Shown here: piece by piece, positions 27,452 to 36,108 of the stretch | Numbering within the stretch: position 1 is the first letter of the stretch | Layout: every line of letters begins with the position of its first letter | From: JAEUQQ01 sp963697285 | GTDB lineage: Bacteria > Acidobacteriota > Vicinamibacteria > Vicinamibacterales > JAFNAJ01 | DNA: 64,000 nucleotides | Assembly: GCA_963697285.1 (NCBI GenBank) | Contig: CAVONI010000002.1 | Location: forward strand, 558,001-622,000 | Reading direction: 5' to 3' | Program-made: the position numbers and the translations under genes | Notes under the pieces: model-generated | What the model was told of the DNA's origin: nothing | What the model saw: the letters and a program-made list of their open reading frames with translations, nothing else | The model's database searches: none

Positions 27452-28399
27452 ATGCGTGGATCGGCGGGAGTTCTGCGTCCTGTGCTCGCCATGACCATCG
27501 GGCTGCTGCTCTCGATGCCAGTCGCCGCCCAACTCGGACGCATCAGCGGGACCGTTCGGACCGAGAACGGCCAGCCCCTCAAGGGAGCGACCGTCGTCGC
27601 GGAGAACGCCGACGCCACGCCGCCCTCGTTCACGGCCATCACCGACGCGAAGGGTCGTTTCTCGATGATCGGCCTGCGGAACGCCGTGTGGCACTTCACC
27701 GCGTCGGCGCCGGGATTCGTGTCGTCGGGCGGGGCCGGGCACGTGCAAAGCGTCGGCAGCAACGCTCCGCTCGAGTTCCGGCTCGTGAGGCGGACCGCAC
27801 CGCAGGACAGGGGCGTCCTCGCCGGGGTCAACGCCAGCGACATACAGGCCGCCATCGACGGCGCCGACGCCCACATGCAGGCGGGCCGTTACGACGAGGC
27901 GATTGCCGAGTACCGCGCAGTGCTCGGCAAGGCTCCCGCGCTGACCGCGATCAACATCCAGATCGGACGCGCACACCGGCTGAAGCGCGACTACGACAGT
28001 GCCATTGCGCTGTACCAGCAGTGGCGTGCGAGCGATCCGACGAACGAGCGCGCCGCCATCGAGCTCGGCATGACGTACCTCGAGACGGGGGACGCCGTGC
28101 GGGCCGACGCGACGCTGAGCGCTGCTGCACAGGCGCCCTCCGCGGGCACCGAGGTCTTCTTCAGCCTCGGAGAGGCCAAGCTCGCGCGCGAGATGCGCGA
28201 TGAAGCGACGCTCTACTACAAGAAAGCGGCCGACGCCGATCCCTCGTGGGCGAAGCCGCTGCTGAGGCTCGGCCTCATCGCGGCCTACAAGGGCGACCGG
28301 CAAGGTGCCGCGCGCTACCTCGAGCGGGTGCTCGTGCTCCAGCCGACGTCCGACGAGGCGTCGCAAGCCAGGACGGTTCTCGACCAACTCCCCAAGTAG
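27452..28399 (+). CDS. Exported TPR protein with carboxypeptidase-regulatory domain
   Basis: A 315-aa protein. A signal peptide (VLAMTIGLLLSMPVAAQ) is followed by a carboxypeptidase-regulatory-like beta-sandwich at about residues 28-105 (GRISGTVRTENGQPLKGATVV), then four or five TPR units from about 130 to the end (AGRYDEAIAEYRAVL, KRDYDSAIALYQQW, KGDRQGAARYLERVL). It is divergent from the NamZ fusion gene; a TATACT box at 27406-27411 suggests a leader of about 35 bases. This architecture is common in Acidobacteriota and its role is unknown, probably a periplasmic protein-interaction scaffold. Confidence 0.72.
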   Translation: MRGSAGVLRPVLAMTIGLLLSMPVAAQLGRISGTVRTENGQPLKGATVVAENADATPPSFTAITDAKGRFSMIGLRNAVWHFTASAPGFVSSGGAGHVQSVGSNAPLEFRLVRRTAPQDRGVLAGVNASDIQAAIDGADAHMQAGRYDEAIAEYRAVLGKAPALTAINIQIGRAHRLKRDYDSAIALYQQWRASDPTNERAAIELGMTYLETGDAVRADATLSAAAQAPSAGTEVFFSLGEAKLAREMRDEATLYYKKAADADPSWAKPLLRLGLIAAYKGDRQGAARYLERVLVLQPTSDEASQARTVLDQLPK

Positions 28400-28444
28400 G
28401 AGCGATCGCACCGACGACGGCGGGGCGCGACGACTGGCGCTACG

Positions 28445-29410
28445 ATGGGCGACGACGTGATGCCTGACCAGGTCGATGTCCCGCTGCCAGTCGTCGTGGC
28501 CTCGAGCCTGGCGCGGCGCTTCGGCGCGCGCCTGGCCGTCGACGACTTGTCGTTCGAGGTGCGCCGCGGGGAGGTCCTGGCCCTGCTCGGGCCGAATGGC
28601 GCTGGCAAGACCACCACCATGCGGATGCTGGCCGGCCTGCTCCGCCCCGACCGCGGAGTGATTGCGCTCGACGGCGTGCCCATTGGCGATGACACCGGGC
28701 CGCTGAGGAATCGTATCGGCCTCCTCACCGAGACACCGGGGCTCTGGGATCGCCTGTCGCTCGCCGACAACCTCCTCGTGCACGCGCGCCTGCGAGGGCT
28801 GGATCCGCCAGGCGCGGCTGTCGTGCGTGCACTCGACCGGATGGGGCTTGCGGCGCGCGCCGGTGATCGCGCGGGCACGCTGTCGAAGGGCATGCGGCAG
28901 AAAGCCGCCCTCGCCCGCGCGCTCATGCACGCGCCAGATATCCTCCTGCTCGACGAGCCCACCTCGGGCCTCGATCCGGAAGTGGCCCGGGCGGTCCGCG
29001 ACCACATCCTCGACCTCCGCGCCGGCGGGTGCGCCATCGTCATCGCCTCGCACAACCTCGACGAGGTCGAGCGCCTTGCCGACCGCGTCCTCGTCATCAA
29101 CACCCGCGTCGTGGCCGCCGGCGCACCAGGCGAGCTCGGCGCCCTGGTACGACAGGGCGTGTCTGCGCTCGTGACGTTCGCCGCACCGCCCTCCTCGGTC
29201 GGGGCCCTCGCCACGGCCTACCCCGGGGCGATCTTCGACGCCGGCCGAGTCGCACTGCGCGTGCCGCTCGCGGCGGGTCACGCCGACGTTCCCAGCCTGG
29301 TCCGCGACCTGGTCGAGCGCGGTGCGGCCATCACGTCGGTCGTCGTGGAACATCCTGCGCTCGAAGACGTGTACCTGGCGCTGGTGCGCGACGACTCGGG
29401 GGACGCGTGA
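28445..29410 (+). CDS. ABC transporter ATP-binding protein
   Basis: A 321-aa ATPase with Walker A GPNGAGKTT, signature LSKGMRQK, Walker B ILLLDEPTSGLD and the switch His in IASHNLDE. The SKGM form of the signature replaces the usual SGG and occurs in some ABC-2 type exporters. The C-terminal 80 residues are a regulatory extension. Its stop overlaps the GTG of the next gene (GTGA), so ATPase and permease form one transporter. Confidence 0.88.
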   Translation: MGDDVMPDQVDVPLPVVVASSLARRFGARLAVDDLSFEVRRGEVLALLGPNGAGKTTTMRMLAGLLRPDRGVIALDGVPIGDDTGPLRNRIGLLTETPGLWDRLSLADNLLVHARLRGLDPPGAAVVRALDRMGLAARAGDRAGTLSKGMRQKAALARALMHAPDILLLDEPTSGLDPEVARAVRDHILDLRAGGCAIVIASHNLDEVERLADRVLVINTRVVAAGAPGELGALVRQGVSALVTFAAPPSSVGALATAYPGAIFDAGRVALRVPLAAGHADVPSLVRDLVERGAAITSVVVEHPALEDVYLALVRDDSGDA

Positions 29411-30222
29411 TCCGCATCGCCTGGCCACGTGTCTGGGCCATCGTCCGCAAGGAGTGGGCCGACATCCGCTCGAGCACCGCCGTCTTCGCGCCGCTGCTCA
29501 CGGCGATGGGCGTGGTGGCCGTGCCGTTCGGCCTGGTGGTGCTGGGAGGGTCGGCCGTGAGGGACCTCGTCGAGGATGCCGACCTGCGGCGTGCGCTGGC
29601 GCTGGCCGGCGCGCGCTGGCCGGCGTTCGCGACCCTGGAACCGCTGGCACAGGGGCAGGCCTTCCTCTTCCAGCAGTTCCTCGTGCTGGTCCTGCTCGTG
29701 CCCGTGCAGGGCGGGCTGGCGTTCGCCGCGCATGCCATCGTGGGCGACAAGCAGGCGCGGGCGCTCGAGCCTCTCCTGGCGACGCCGCTGACGTCGGCCG
29801 AGCTGATGCTGGGCAAGACGCTCGGCGCGTTCATCCCCGCACTGCTCACGGGAGTCGTCGCTGTGGCGATCTACGCCGTGGGCATCGTGGCTCTCTCCGA
29901 ACCCGGGGTGGTGCGCGCGCTTGCGAACGTGCGCACCCTGCTCCTGGTCGGCGCCATCGGTCCGCTGCTGACGCTCATCGCCCTGCAGGTGGCCGTCATC
30001 GCCTCGTCGCGTGCCAACGACGTGCGCGCCGCGCAGCAGTGGGGCACCCTCGTCATCCTGCCGCTGGTCGGCCTGATGATCTCGCAAATGGCTGGCCTGT
30101 TCTGGCTTGGCCCGGTGGTGCTCCTCGTGGCCAGCGTGTTGCTGTTCGGTGCCTGGACGGCGCTGGCCGGGCTGTCGTGGGCACTTTTCGACCGCGAACG
30201 CATTCTCACGCACTGGAAGTAG
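29407..30222 (+). CDS. ABC-2 type transporter permease
   Basis: A 271-aa membrane protein. An N-terminal cytoplasmic stretch (WAIVRKEWADIRSS) precedes the first helix, as in NatB/DUF3526-type permeases. GDKQARALEPLLATPLTSAELMLGKTLGAF is the elbow-helix region that contacts the ATPase. About six helices follow. Substrate unknown; sodium, antibiotic or lipid export are all possible for this family. Co-translated with the ATPase gene. Confidence 0.8.
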   Translation: MIRIAWPRVWAIVRKEWADIRSSTAVFAPLLTAMGVVAVPFGLVVLGGSAVRDLVEDADLRRALALAGARWPAFATLEPLAQGQAFLFQQFLVLVLLVPVQGGLAFAAHAIVGDKQARALEPLLATPLTSAELMLGKTLGAFIPALLTGVVAVAIYAVGIVALSEPGVVRALANVRTLLLVGAIGPLLTLIALQVAVIASSRANDVRAAQQWGTLVILPLVGLMISQMAGLFWLGPVVLLVASVLLFGAWTALAGLSWALFDRERILTHWK

Positions 30223-30312
30223 AGCCGGGCTCACGGCGGCCGCGTGCGTGGGGCGGCCCGTCGTGCGCCCTCGGTCTTGACGCACTGCGGCATGATCGCC
30301 TACCCTGAACCA

Positions 30313-30328
30313 CTGAACGACCGTTCAG
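30313..30328 (+). promoter_or_regulatory. TetR/FadR-type operator before the beta-oxidation operon
   Basis: The palindrome CTGAACG-AC-CGTTCAG has seven-base arms and a two-base centre and lies 21 bases before the tetR ATG. It has the form of operators bound by TetR-type regulators of fatty-acid degradation. The same core, GAACGNNCGTTC, recurs at 46914-46925. Confidence 0.65.
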
Positions 30329-30348
30329 AGGAGGCCGTCCTGCCCGCC

Positions 30349-31005
30349 ATGCCGATCACCCGCGAGCCGCGACGACCGCGGCAGACTGCTGCCGTCCGCC
30401 CCGTCCGCGCCATTGCCACCACGCCGGAGGCGCGTGCCGACAAGCGTGACGCCATCCTGCGAGCGGCCATCGGCGTCTTTGCCGAGCGAGGCTACTTCAA
30501 CTCGCAGGTCGCCGACGTCGCGCGCGCCGCCGGGGTCGCGACCGGAACGGTTTACCTCTACTACCGGAGCAAGGACGAACTCCTCGTCTCGATCTTCCAG
30601 CGCATGATGCGCGAAGCCATGTCGGACGCGCGCGCGGTTCTGGCCGGACTCGACGATCCAGCCGAGAAACTGCGGCGGCTTGCCCGCGGACACCTCGAAC
30701 GCGTCGGACGCGACCGTGAGTTCGCCATCGTCTGCCAGGTGGAATTCAGGCATTCGACCAAGTTCATGGAGCAGTTCTCGTCGGCTGAACTCCGCGACTA
30801 CCTCGGCGTGATCCGCGACACCATCGCCGAGGGACAGGCGCGCGGCCTCTTCCGCTCGACCATCTCACCCACCCTCGGCGCCAAGGTGCTCTTCGGTGCC
30901 CTCGACGAAATGGCCACCAACTGGATTCTCAGTCGGCGCCGCTACGCCCTCACGGCCGATGCCGACGCCGTCGTCGATCTCTTCCTCAATGGAGTGACAG
31001 CGTGA
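30349..31005 (+). CDS. TetR-family transcriptional regulator of fatty-acid degradation
   Basis: A 218-aa regulator. The helix-turn-helix is at about residues 52-73 (NSQVADVARAAGVATGTVYLYYRSKDELL), the TetR signature; the rest is a helical ligand-binding domain with EFRHSTKFMEQFSS. ATG 30349 was chosen because the in-frame ATG at 30292 would put the operator palindrome inside the coding region. The gene is first in the operon and overlaps the 3-hydroxyacyl-CoA dehydrogenase gene, so it probably represses its own operon until an acyl-CoA releases it, as FadR-type TetR proteins do in Bacillus and Thermus. Confidence 0.85.
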   Translation: MPITREPRRPRQTAAVRPVRAIATTPEARADKRDAILRAAIGVFAERGYFNSQVADVARAAGVATGTVYLYYRSKDELLVSIFQRMMREAMSDARAVLAGLDDPAEKLRRLARGHLERVGRDREFAIVCQVEFRHSTKFMEQFSSAELRDYLGVIRDTIAEGQARGLFRSTISPTLGAKVLFGALDEMATNWILSRRRYALTADADAVVDLFLNGVTA

Positions 31006-33284
31006 TGCGTACCGTCGCCGTCCTCGGCGCGGGCACCATGGGCGCCCAGATCGCCGCTCACCTTGCCAACGCCGGCGTTTCGGTGTGGCTCCTCGACCTG
31101 TCGGAGCAGGTCGCCAAGGAACTGCTCGAGAAAGCCCGCAAGCTGAAGCCCGACCCCTTCTTCGTCGCCACGAACGTGGCGCGCATCAAGACCGGCGGCT
31201 TCGACACCCACCTGCACGTGCTCAAGCAGTGCGACTGGGTGGTCGAGGCCATCATCGAGCGTCTCGACATCAAGCGCGACTTGCTGGCGAGAGTCGAGGC
31301 CGCCATCGGCCCCGAGACCATCGTCTCGTCGAACACGTCGGGCATTCCGATCGCGCTCATCGCCGAGGGCCGCAGCGAGTCGTTCAAGCGGCGCTGGCTC
31401 GGGACGCATTTCTTCAACCCGCCGCGCTACCTGAAGTTGCTGGAGATCATCCCGACGGCCGACACCGATCCGGCCGTGGTGGGGCGCCTGGCCGACTTCG
31501 GCGACCGCCACCTCGGCAAGGGCGTGGTCGTCGCCCGCGACACACCGAACTTCATCGCGAACCACCTCGGGATGTTCGGCATGGCGCGGATCTTCGAGGC
31601 GATAGCCGACGGCAGCTACACGGTGGAGGAGGTTGACGCCATCACTGGCCCGGCACTCGGCCGTCCCAAGAGCGCCACCTTCCGCACGGCCGACATCGCC
31701 GGCGTGGACGTGCTCTGGCACGTGACGCGCAATCTCGGCGAGCGCGTGAGTCCCGAGGTGCGCAAGCAGTTCGAGCTCATCCCCCTCGTCGACGAGATGG
31801 TGAAGCGTGGCTGGACGGGCGAGAAGGCCGGCCAGGGCTTCTACAAGCGGGTGAAGGGCGCCGAGGGGAAGAGCGACATCCTGGCGCTCGACCTGAAGAC
31901 GCTCGAGTACCGGCCACAACAGAAGGCGAAGTTCCCGTCCATCGAGGCCGGGAAGAGCATCGAGGACGTCGGCGCCCGGATCCGATCGATCTTCCTCGCC
32001 GACGACAGGGCCGGCGCGTTGCTCCGCGCCACGCTCGCGCCGACGCTGCTGTATGCCGCCAGGGTCGCCCTCGACATCGCGCATTCGATCGACGACGTGG
32101 ATCGCGCGATGCAGTGGGGATTCGGCTGGGAACTCGGGCCCTTCGCGACGTGGGATGCGATCGGCGTGAAGGAAGTGCTGGCCGCGTGCCCCGGGGCCGA
32201 GGTGCCTCCGCTCGTGCAGCAGGTCCTCGACCGTGGTGCCAACCGGTTCCGCGAGGGCGGCGTGCCGCCGCAGGCGCCGGAACTGGCGATGCTGGTCACG
32301 TCGAAGGCCGCACGCGGCGTGGTGAAGAAGAACGCCGGCGCCAGCCTCGTGGACCTCGGCGACGGCGTGCTCTGCCTCGAGTTCCACTCGAAGATGAACG
32401 CCATCGGCGGCGACACGCTCGCGATGATCGATGCTGGCGTCAAGGAGGCCGAGAAGAACCACCTGGCGCTCGTCGTCGGCAACGACGCCAACAACTTCTC
32501 GGTGGGTGCGAACCTGATGCTCCTGCTGCTCGAAGCGCAGGAAGGCAACTGGGACGACCTCGAGATGATGATCCGGGCGTTCCAGAAGGGCACGATGACG
32601 CTCAAGTACGCGGGCGTGCCGGTGGTGGTTGCCCCGGCCGGCCTCGCGCTGGGCGGCGGATGTGAGGTCACGCTCCATGGCGCCCGTGTCCAGGCGGCCG
32701 CAGAGACCTACCTCGGGCTGGTTGAAGTGGGCGTCGGGCTCGTCCCGGCTGGCGGCGGCACGAAGGAGATGACGGCGCGCGCCGTCGAGCACGTGACGTC
32801 GTTGACCACCGACCTGCTGCCGCTGGTGCAGCCCGTGTTCGAGGCCCTCGCGTTCGGCACCGTCGCCACGAGCGCCGAACACGCCAGGGCGATGGGGTTC
32901 CTGCGTCCGGGCGACCGCATCAGCATGAATCGCGACCGCATCATCGCCGACGCGAAGGATCTCGCGCTGACGCTGGCGCGTGGCGGGTACCAGGCGCCGA
33001 TCGTCAGGTCGCGGATCGCCGTGGGCGGCGAGGCGGTGCTCGCGTCGCTCAAGCTCGGCGTCCACATGGCCTGGCGCGGAGGACGCATCAGCGATCACGA
33101 CAAGTTGGTGGGGACGAAGCTGGCGACGATCATCGCGGGCGGTGCGCTGCCGCATCCGGCCTTCGTCACCGAGCAGCAGTTGCTGGATCTCGAGCGGGAG
33201 GCGTTCCTCAGCCTGTGCGGCGAGCGCAAGACACTCGAGCGCATCCAGCACACGCTGAAGACCGGCAAGCCGCTGCGCAACTGA
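31002..33284 (+). CDS. fadN: 3-hydroxyacyl-CoA dehydrogenase / enoyl-CoA hydratase (FadN-like)
   Basis: A 760-aa bifunctional beta-oxidation enzyme. The dehydrogenase part comes first: NAD-binding GAGTMG at residues 9-14, then GTHFFNPPRYLKLLEIIP with the catalytic His, and a second helical domain to about 400. An enoyl-CoA hydratase/isomerase domain follows at about 430-700, with the oxyanion loop in GLALGGGCEVTLHG and Glu in LVEVGVGLVPAGGG. This order is the reverse of E. coli FadB and matches Bacillus FadN. GTG 31002 overlaps the tetR stop; ATG 31005 is the alternative start. Operon order tetR-fadN-two hydrolases-thiolase-acyl-CoA dehydrogenase. Confidence 0.9.
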   Translation: MMRTVAVLGAGTMGAQIAAHLANAGVSVWLLDLSEQVAKELLEKARKLKPDPFFVATNVARIKTGGFDTHLHVLKQCDWVVEAIIERLDIKRDLLARVEAAIGPETIVSSNTSGIPIALIAEGRSESFKRRWLGTHFFNPPRYLKLLEIIPTADTDPAVVGRLADFGDRHLGKGVVVARDTPNFIANHLGMFGMARIFEAIADGSYTVEEVDAITGPALGRPKSATFRTADIAGVDVLWHVTRNLGERVSPEVRKQFELIPLVDEMVKRGWTGEKAGQGFYKRVKGAEGKSDILALDLKTLEYRPQQKAKFPSIEAGKSIEDVGARIRSIFLADDRAGALLRATLAPTLLYAARVALDIAHSIDDVDRAMQWGFGWELGPFATWDAIGVKEVLAACPGAEVPPLVQQVLDRGANRFREGGVPPQAPELAMLVTSKAARGVVKKNAGASLVDLGDGVLCLEFHSKMNAIGGDTLAMIDAGVKEAEKNHLALVVGNDANNFSVGANLMLLLLEAQEGNWDDLEMMIRAFQKGTMTLKYAGVPVVVAPAGLALGGGCEVTLHGARVQAAAETYLGLVEVGVGLVPAGGGTKEMTARAVEHVTSLTTDLLPLVQPVFEALAFGTVATSAEHARAMGFLRPGDRISMNRDRIIADAKDLALTLARGGYQAPIVRSRIAVGGEAVLASLKLGVHMAWRGGRISDHDKLVGTKLATIIAGGALPHPAFVTEQQLLDLEREAFLSLCGERKTLERIQHTLKTGKPLRN

Positions 33285-33296
33285 CCCCGCCGGCGC

Positions 33297-33348
33297 AAAT
33301 CACTCCCGGAGTGGTTATGCCGGCACCCAGATACTCCGGGAGTGATTT
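33297..33348. repeat. Perfect 16-bp inverted repeat inside the fad operon
   Basis: The arms AAATCACTCCCGGAGT (33297-33312) and ACTCCGGGAGTGATTT (33333-33348) match perfectly around a 20-base loop. It begins 13 bases after the fadN stop and its right arm runs into the first possible start of the next gene. There is no U-tract, so it is not a standard terminator. It looks like a mobile palindromic (REP-like) element. Confidence 0.75.
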
Positions 33349-33365
33349 ACGGGAGACCGATACAG

Positions 33366-34178
33366 GTGATTGACCTCGGCGACGGCAACCCGGTCGTGAT
33401 CGTGCCAGGCATCCAGGGCCGATGGGAGTGGATGACACCGACCATCGACGCGCTGGCGGTGCACGGTCGCGTGATCTCCGGCTCGTTGTGCGGCGAGCCC
33501 AACAGCGAGGTGCGCCTGCTGGGCTCGATGGGGTTCAACGCCCACGTGACGCTGCTCGACCACTGGTTCGATCACGCGGGCGTGGATCGCGTCACCCTGT
33601 GCGGCGTGTCGTATGGAGGGTGGGTGGCGTTGCGGTACGCCGCCGTGCGCCCCGAGCGTGTGAAGGGCCTCGTGCTGGCCTCGGCGCCGGGGCCTGCGTT
33701 CCAGCCAGACGTGCGGCAGCAGCGCTACATCCGCACGCCAAACCTGACGTTGCCGCTCTTCGTGCTCACGTCGCGCGAGCGCATGCGGCGCGAGGTCAAG
33801 GCCGTCTTCCCCGACGTGCGCGACCGGTTCCACTTCACGCGCACGCAACTGTCGAGGATGGCGCTCGCACCCATCTCGCCGTCGCTGATGGCGCGTCGCA
33901 TGCAACTGGCGATGCAGGAGGACTTCAGCCGCGATGCTCAGCAGGTCACCGCACCGACGCTGATCATCACCGGCGAACGCGGACTCGACCGCGTGGTGCC
34001 GGTCGAGAGCACGCACGAGTACCTGGCGCTGATCCCGCACGCGACGGCTGCCGTGGTCGAGCGCACGGGACACATCGGGTGCGTGACCCGACCCGACGCG
34101 TTCGCGGCGGTGATTCGCGCGTTCGACGCCCGGGTGGCCGAGGCATCGCAGGCCGCCGCCGCGGCCGAGGGGCACTGA
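33366..34178 (+). CDS. Alpha/beta hydrolase
   Basis: A hydrolase of about 270 aa. The nucleophile elbow is GVSYGGW, with the VIVPGIQGRWEW oxyanion-hole segment at the start; APTLIITGERGLDRVV gives the acid region and RTGHIGCV the catalytic His. GTG 33366 was chosen because the in-frame GTG at 33342 lies inside the arm of an inverted repeat; with 33342 the protein has 278 aa. It overlaps the next hydrolase gene by the sequence ATGA. In a beta-oxidation operon it might hydrolyse a lipid ester or acyl-CoA, but the substrate is not visible. Confidence 0.8.
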   Translation: MIDLGDGNPVVIVPGIQGRWEWMTPTIDALAVHGRVISGSLCGEPNSEVRLLGSMGFNAHVTLLDHWFDHAGVDRVTLCGVSYGGWVALRYAAVRPERVKGLVLASAPGPAFQPDVRQQRYIRTPNLTLPLFVLTSRERMRREVKAVFPDVRDRFHFTRTQLSRMALAPISPSLMARRMQLAMQEDFSRDAQQVTAPTLIITGERGLDRVVPVESTHEYLALIPHATAAVVERTGHIGCVTRPDAFAAVIRAFDARVAEASQAAAAAEGH

Positions 34179-34798
34179 TGGTAGTCGACCTCACCGGAGC
34201 AGCGGGACGGATTGAAGCCGTGATCGACCTGCCGGTCGATGCCGTGCGGGCCGCCGTGGTGTTTGCGCACCCGCACCCGGAGTTCGGGGGATCGTTGCGC
34301 TCGCGCGTCGTGCACGAGGCCATGCGCGGTCTCACCCGTGCCGGGTGTGCCGTGTTGCGCTTCAACTTCCGCGGCGTGGGCACCAGCGAGGGGCGCTTCA
34401 CGGGCGGCGAAGGCGAGGTACGCGACACGATCGCCGCCTGCGACGCCCTGCACACGCGGTATCCGGACGTGCCGCTGTGGTCGGCCGGCTACTCGTTCGG
34501 CGCATGGGTGGCGATGGCCACGGGCGCAGCCCATCCAGACGTCTCGGCGCTGATCGGCATCGCGCCCCCGCTCGATGCGCACGACTTCTCGATGGTGGCC
34601 GGTGCGGGCAAGCCCGTCTTCCTGGTCCATGGTGAAGACGACGACATGATTGACGTGCGCGAGGTGCGGCGCTTCTACGCGACGCTCCCCGAGCCACGCG
34701 AACTGGTGGTCATCGGGCACGCCGACCATGCCTTCGACGGGCTGGCCAGCGAGGTCGGCGATGCCCTTTACGAACTCTTGAGCGATTTCGCCGCGTGA
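34178..34798 (+). CDS. Alpha/beta hydrolase, small dienelactone-hydrolase-like
   Basis: A 206-aa hydrolase with HPHPEFGGS in the first loop, FNFRGVGTSEG, the nucleophile elbow GYSFGAW, the acid in LVHGEDDDMID and the catalytic His in GHADHAFDG. This pattern matches the short alpha/beta hydrolases often annotated as OsmC-linked or YpfH-like. It is coupled to the preceding hydrolase (ATGA overlap) and lies 28 bases before the thiolase, so both hydrolases belong to the fatty-acid operon. Confidence 0.82.
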   Translation: MVVDLTGAAGRIEAVIDLPVDAVRAAVVFAHPHPEFGGSLRSRVVHEAMRGLTRAGCAVLRFNFRGVGTSEGRFTGGEGEVRDTIAACDALHTRYPDVPLWSAGYSFGAWVAMATGAAHPDVSALIGIAPPLDAHDFSMVAGAGKPVFLVHGEDDDMIDVREVRRFYATLPEPRELVVIGHADHAFDGLASEVGDALYELLSDFAA

Positions 34799-34826
34799 TC
34801 GCACGCGGGTGCATGGAGCCACGATC

Positions 34827-36003
34827 ATGAACGACGCAGTCATCGTCTCTGCCGTCCGGACCCCGGTGGGCAAGGCCCCCAACGGCACGCTGCGGACGAC
34901 CCGTCCCGACGACCTCGCCGCCCTGGTAATCGCCGAGGCACTCAGGCGCGCCCCCGGACTCGATCCCGCGACGATCGACGACGTCATCCTCGGCTGCGCG
35001 ATGCCGGAGGCCGAACAGGGCCTGAACGTCGCGCGCATCGCGAGCCTGCGTGCCGGCGTGCCGGTGTCGGCGTCGGCCGCCACCGTCAACCGCTTCTGCT
35101 CGTCGGGCCTGCAGTCGATCGCGTATGCCGCCGAGCGCATCATGTGCGGTTTCGCCGAGGTCGTCATCGCGGGCGGCACCGAGTCGATGAGCATGGTGCC
35201 GATGGGCGGCAACAAGGTGTCGCCCAACCCGTCGCTGGTCGATCGCTATCCCGACGTGTATCTCTCGACCGGCCTCGTCGGCGAGAACCACGCGCGCGAG
35301 TCACAGATCTCGCGCGAGGCGCAGGATGCGTTCGCCTACCGCAGCCACCAGCGCGCGGTCGCCGCGATCGATGCGGGCCGCTTCAAGGACGAGACGATCG
35401 CCGTGCCCGTCCGTACGCTGGTCACCACAGGGAAGAAGCCCAGCATCGTCGGAATCGTTGTTCGAGACCGACGAAGGGCCGCGCCGCGACACCTCGGTCG
35501 AGGCGCTCGCCAGGCTGCGTCCCGCGTTTCACGTGAACGGCACCGTCACGGCCGGCAACTCGTCGCAGACCAGCGACGGCGCAGCCGCCGTGGTCGTCAT
35601 GTCGGCGGCCCGGGCCACGGCCCTCGGCCTCAAGCCGCTGGCGCGCTTCGTGGCGTATGCAACGGCCGGTGTCGAGCCCGAACGCTTTGGTGTCGGTCCT
35701 GTTCCGGCCATCCACAAGGCCTTGAAGCTCGCGGGGCTCTCGCTCGATCAGATCGATCTCATGGAATTGAACGAGGCGTTCGCCTCGCAGGCGCTCGCCT
35801 GCCTCAAGGAACTGCCGATCGACCCCGAGAAGGTGAACGTCAACGGCGGCGCCATTGCCCTCGGTCACCCACTGGGCTGCACAGGCGCAAAGCTGACCGC
35901 CTCGCTGCTCTACGAGATGCCGCGGCGCCAGGCGCGCTACGGGATCGTCTCGATGTGCGTCGGCGGCGGGATGGGTGCAGCCGGCATCTTCGAACGGATG
36001 TGA
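34827..36003 (+). CDS. fadA: Acetyl-CoA acyltransferase (thiolase), frameshifted
   Basis: A thiolase of about 391 aa that cleaves 3-ketoacyl-CoA. The acyl-accepting cysteine is C91 in VNRFCSSGLQS; the C-terminal part has ALGHPLGCTGAKL with the catalytic His and the CVGGGMG motif with the second Cys. The frame breaks at GG 35451-35452: dropping one G turns the garbled continuation into SIVESLFETDEGPRRDTS and restores a single full-length enzyme. The residue order and length are otherwise normal, so a sequencing indel is more likely than a broken gene in this complete operon. Confidence 0.85.
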
Positions 36004-36014
36004 GATGGGCGCCG

Positions 36015-36033
36015 CGTCGGCCGACGGCCGACG
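36015..36033. repeat. 9-bp-arm palindrome between thiolase and acyl-CoA dehydrogenase genes
   Basis: CGTCGGCCG-A-CGGCCGACG, perfect arms. It could form a short hairpin in the 105-base gap of the fad operon; no U-tract follows. Function unknown. Confidence 0.5.
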
Positions 36034-36108
36034 TGGCATGGCGATACGGAAACGGACGTTCTGCCGGCGCCCCCGGCGGGCCACACACACAGACACGGAG
36101 CACGAATC

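Noticed and set aside
30942..33251. A 769-aa open frame on the minus strand opposite fadN
   Set aside because: It mirrors a strongly conserved dehydrogenase-hydratase on the other strand. Its predicted protein is His/Arg/Glu-rich low-complexity sequence typical of antisense frames in GC-rich DNA.
36015..36033. 9-bp palindrome in the fad operon as a transcription terminator
   Set aside because: No U-tract follows and the downstream gene belongs to the same pathway, so termination there is unlikely; kept only as a repeat.
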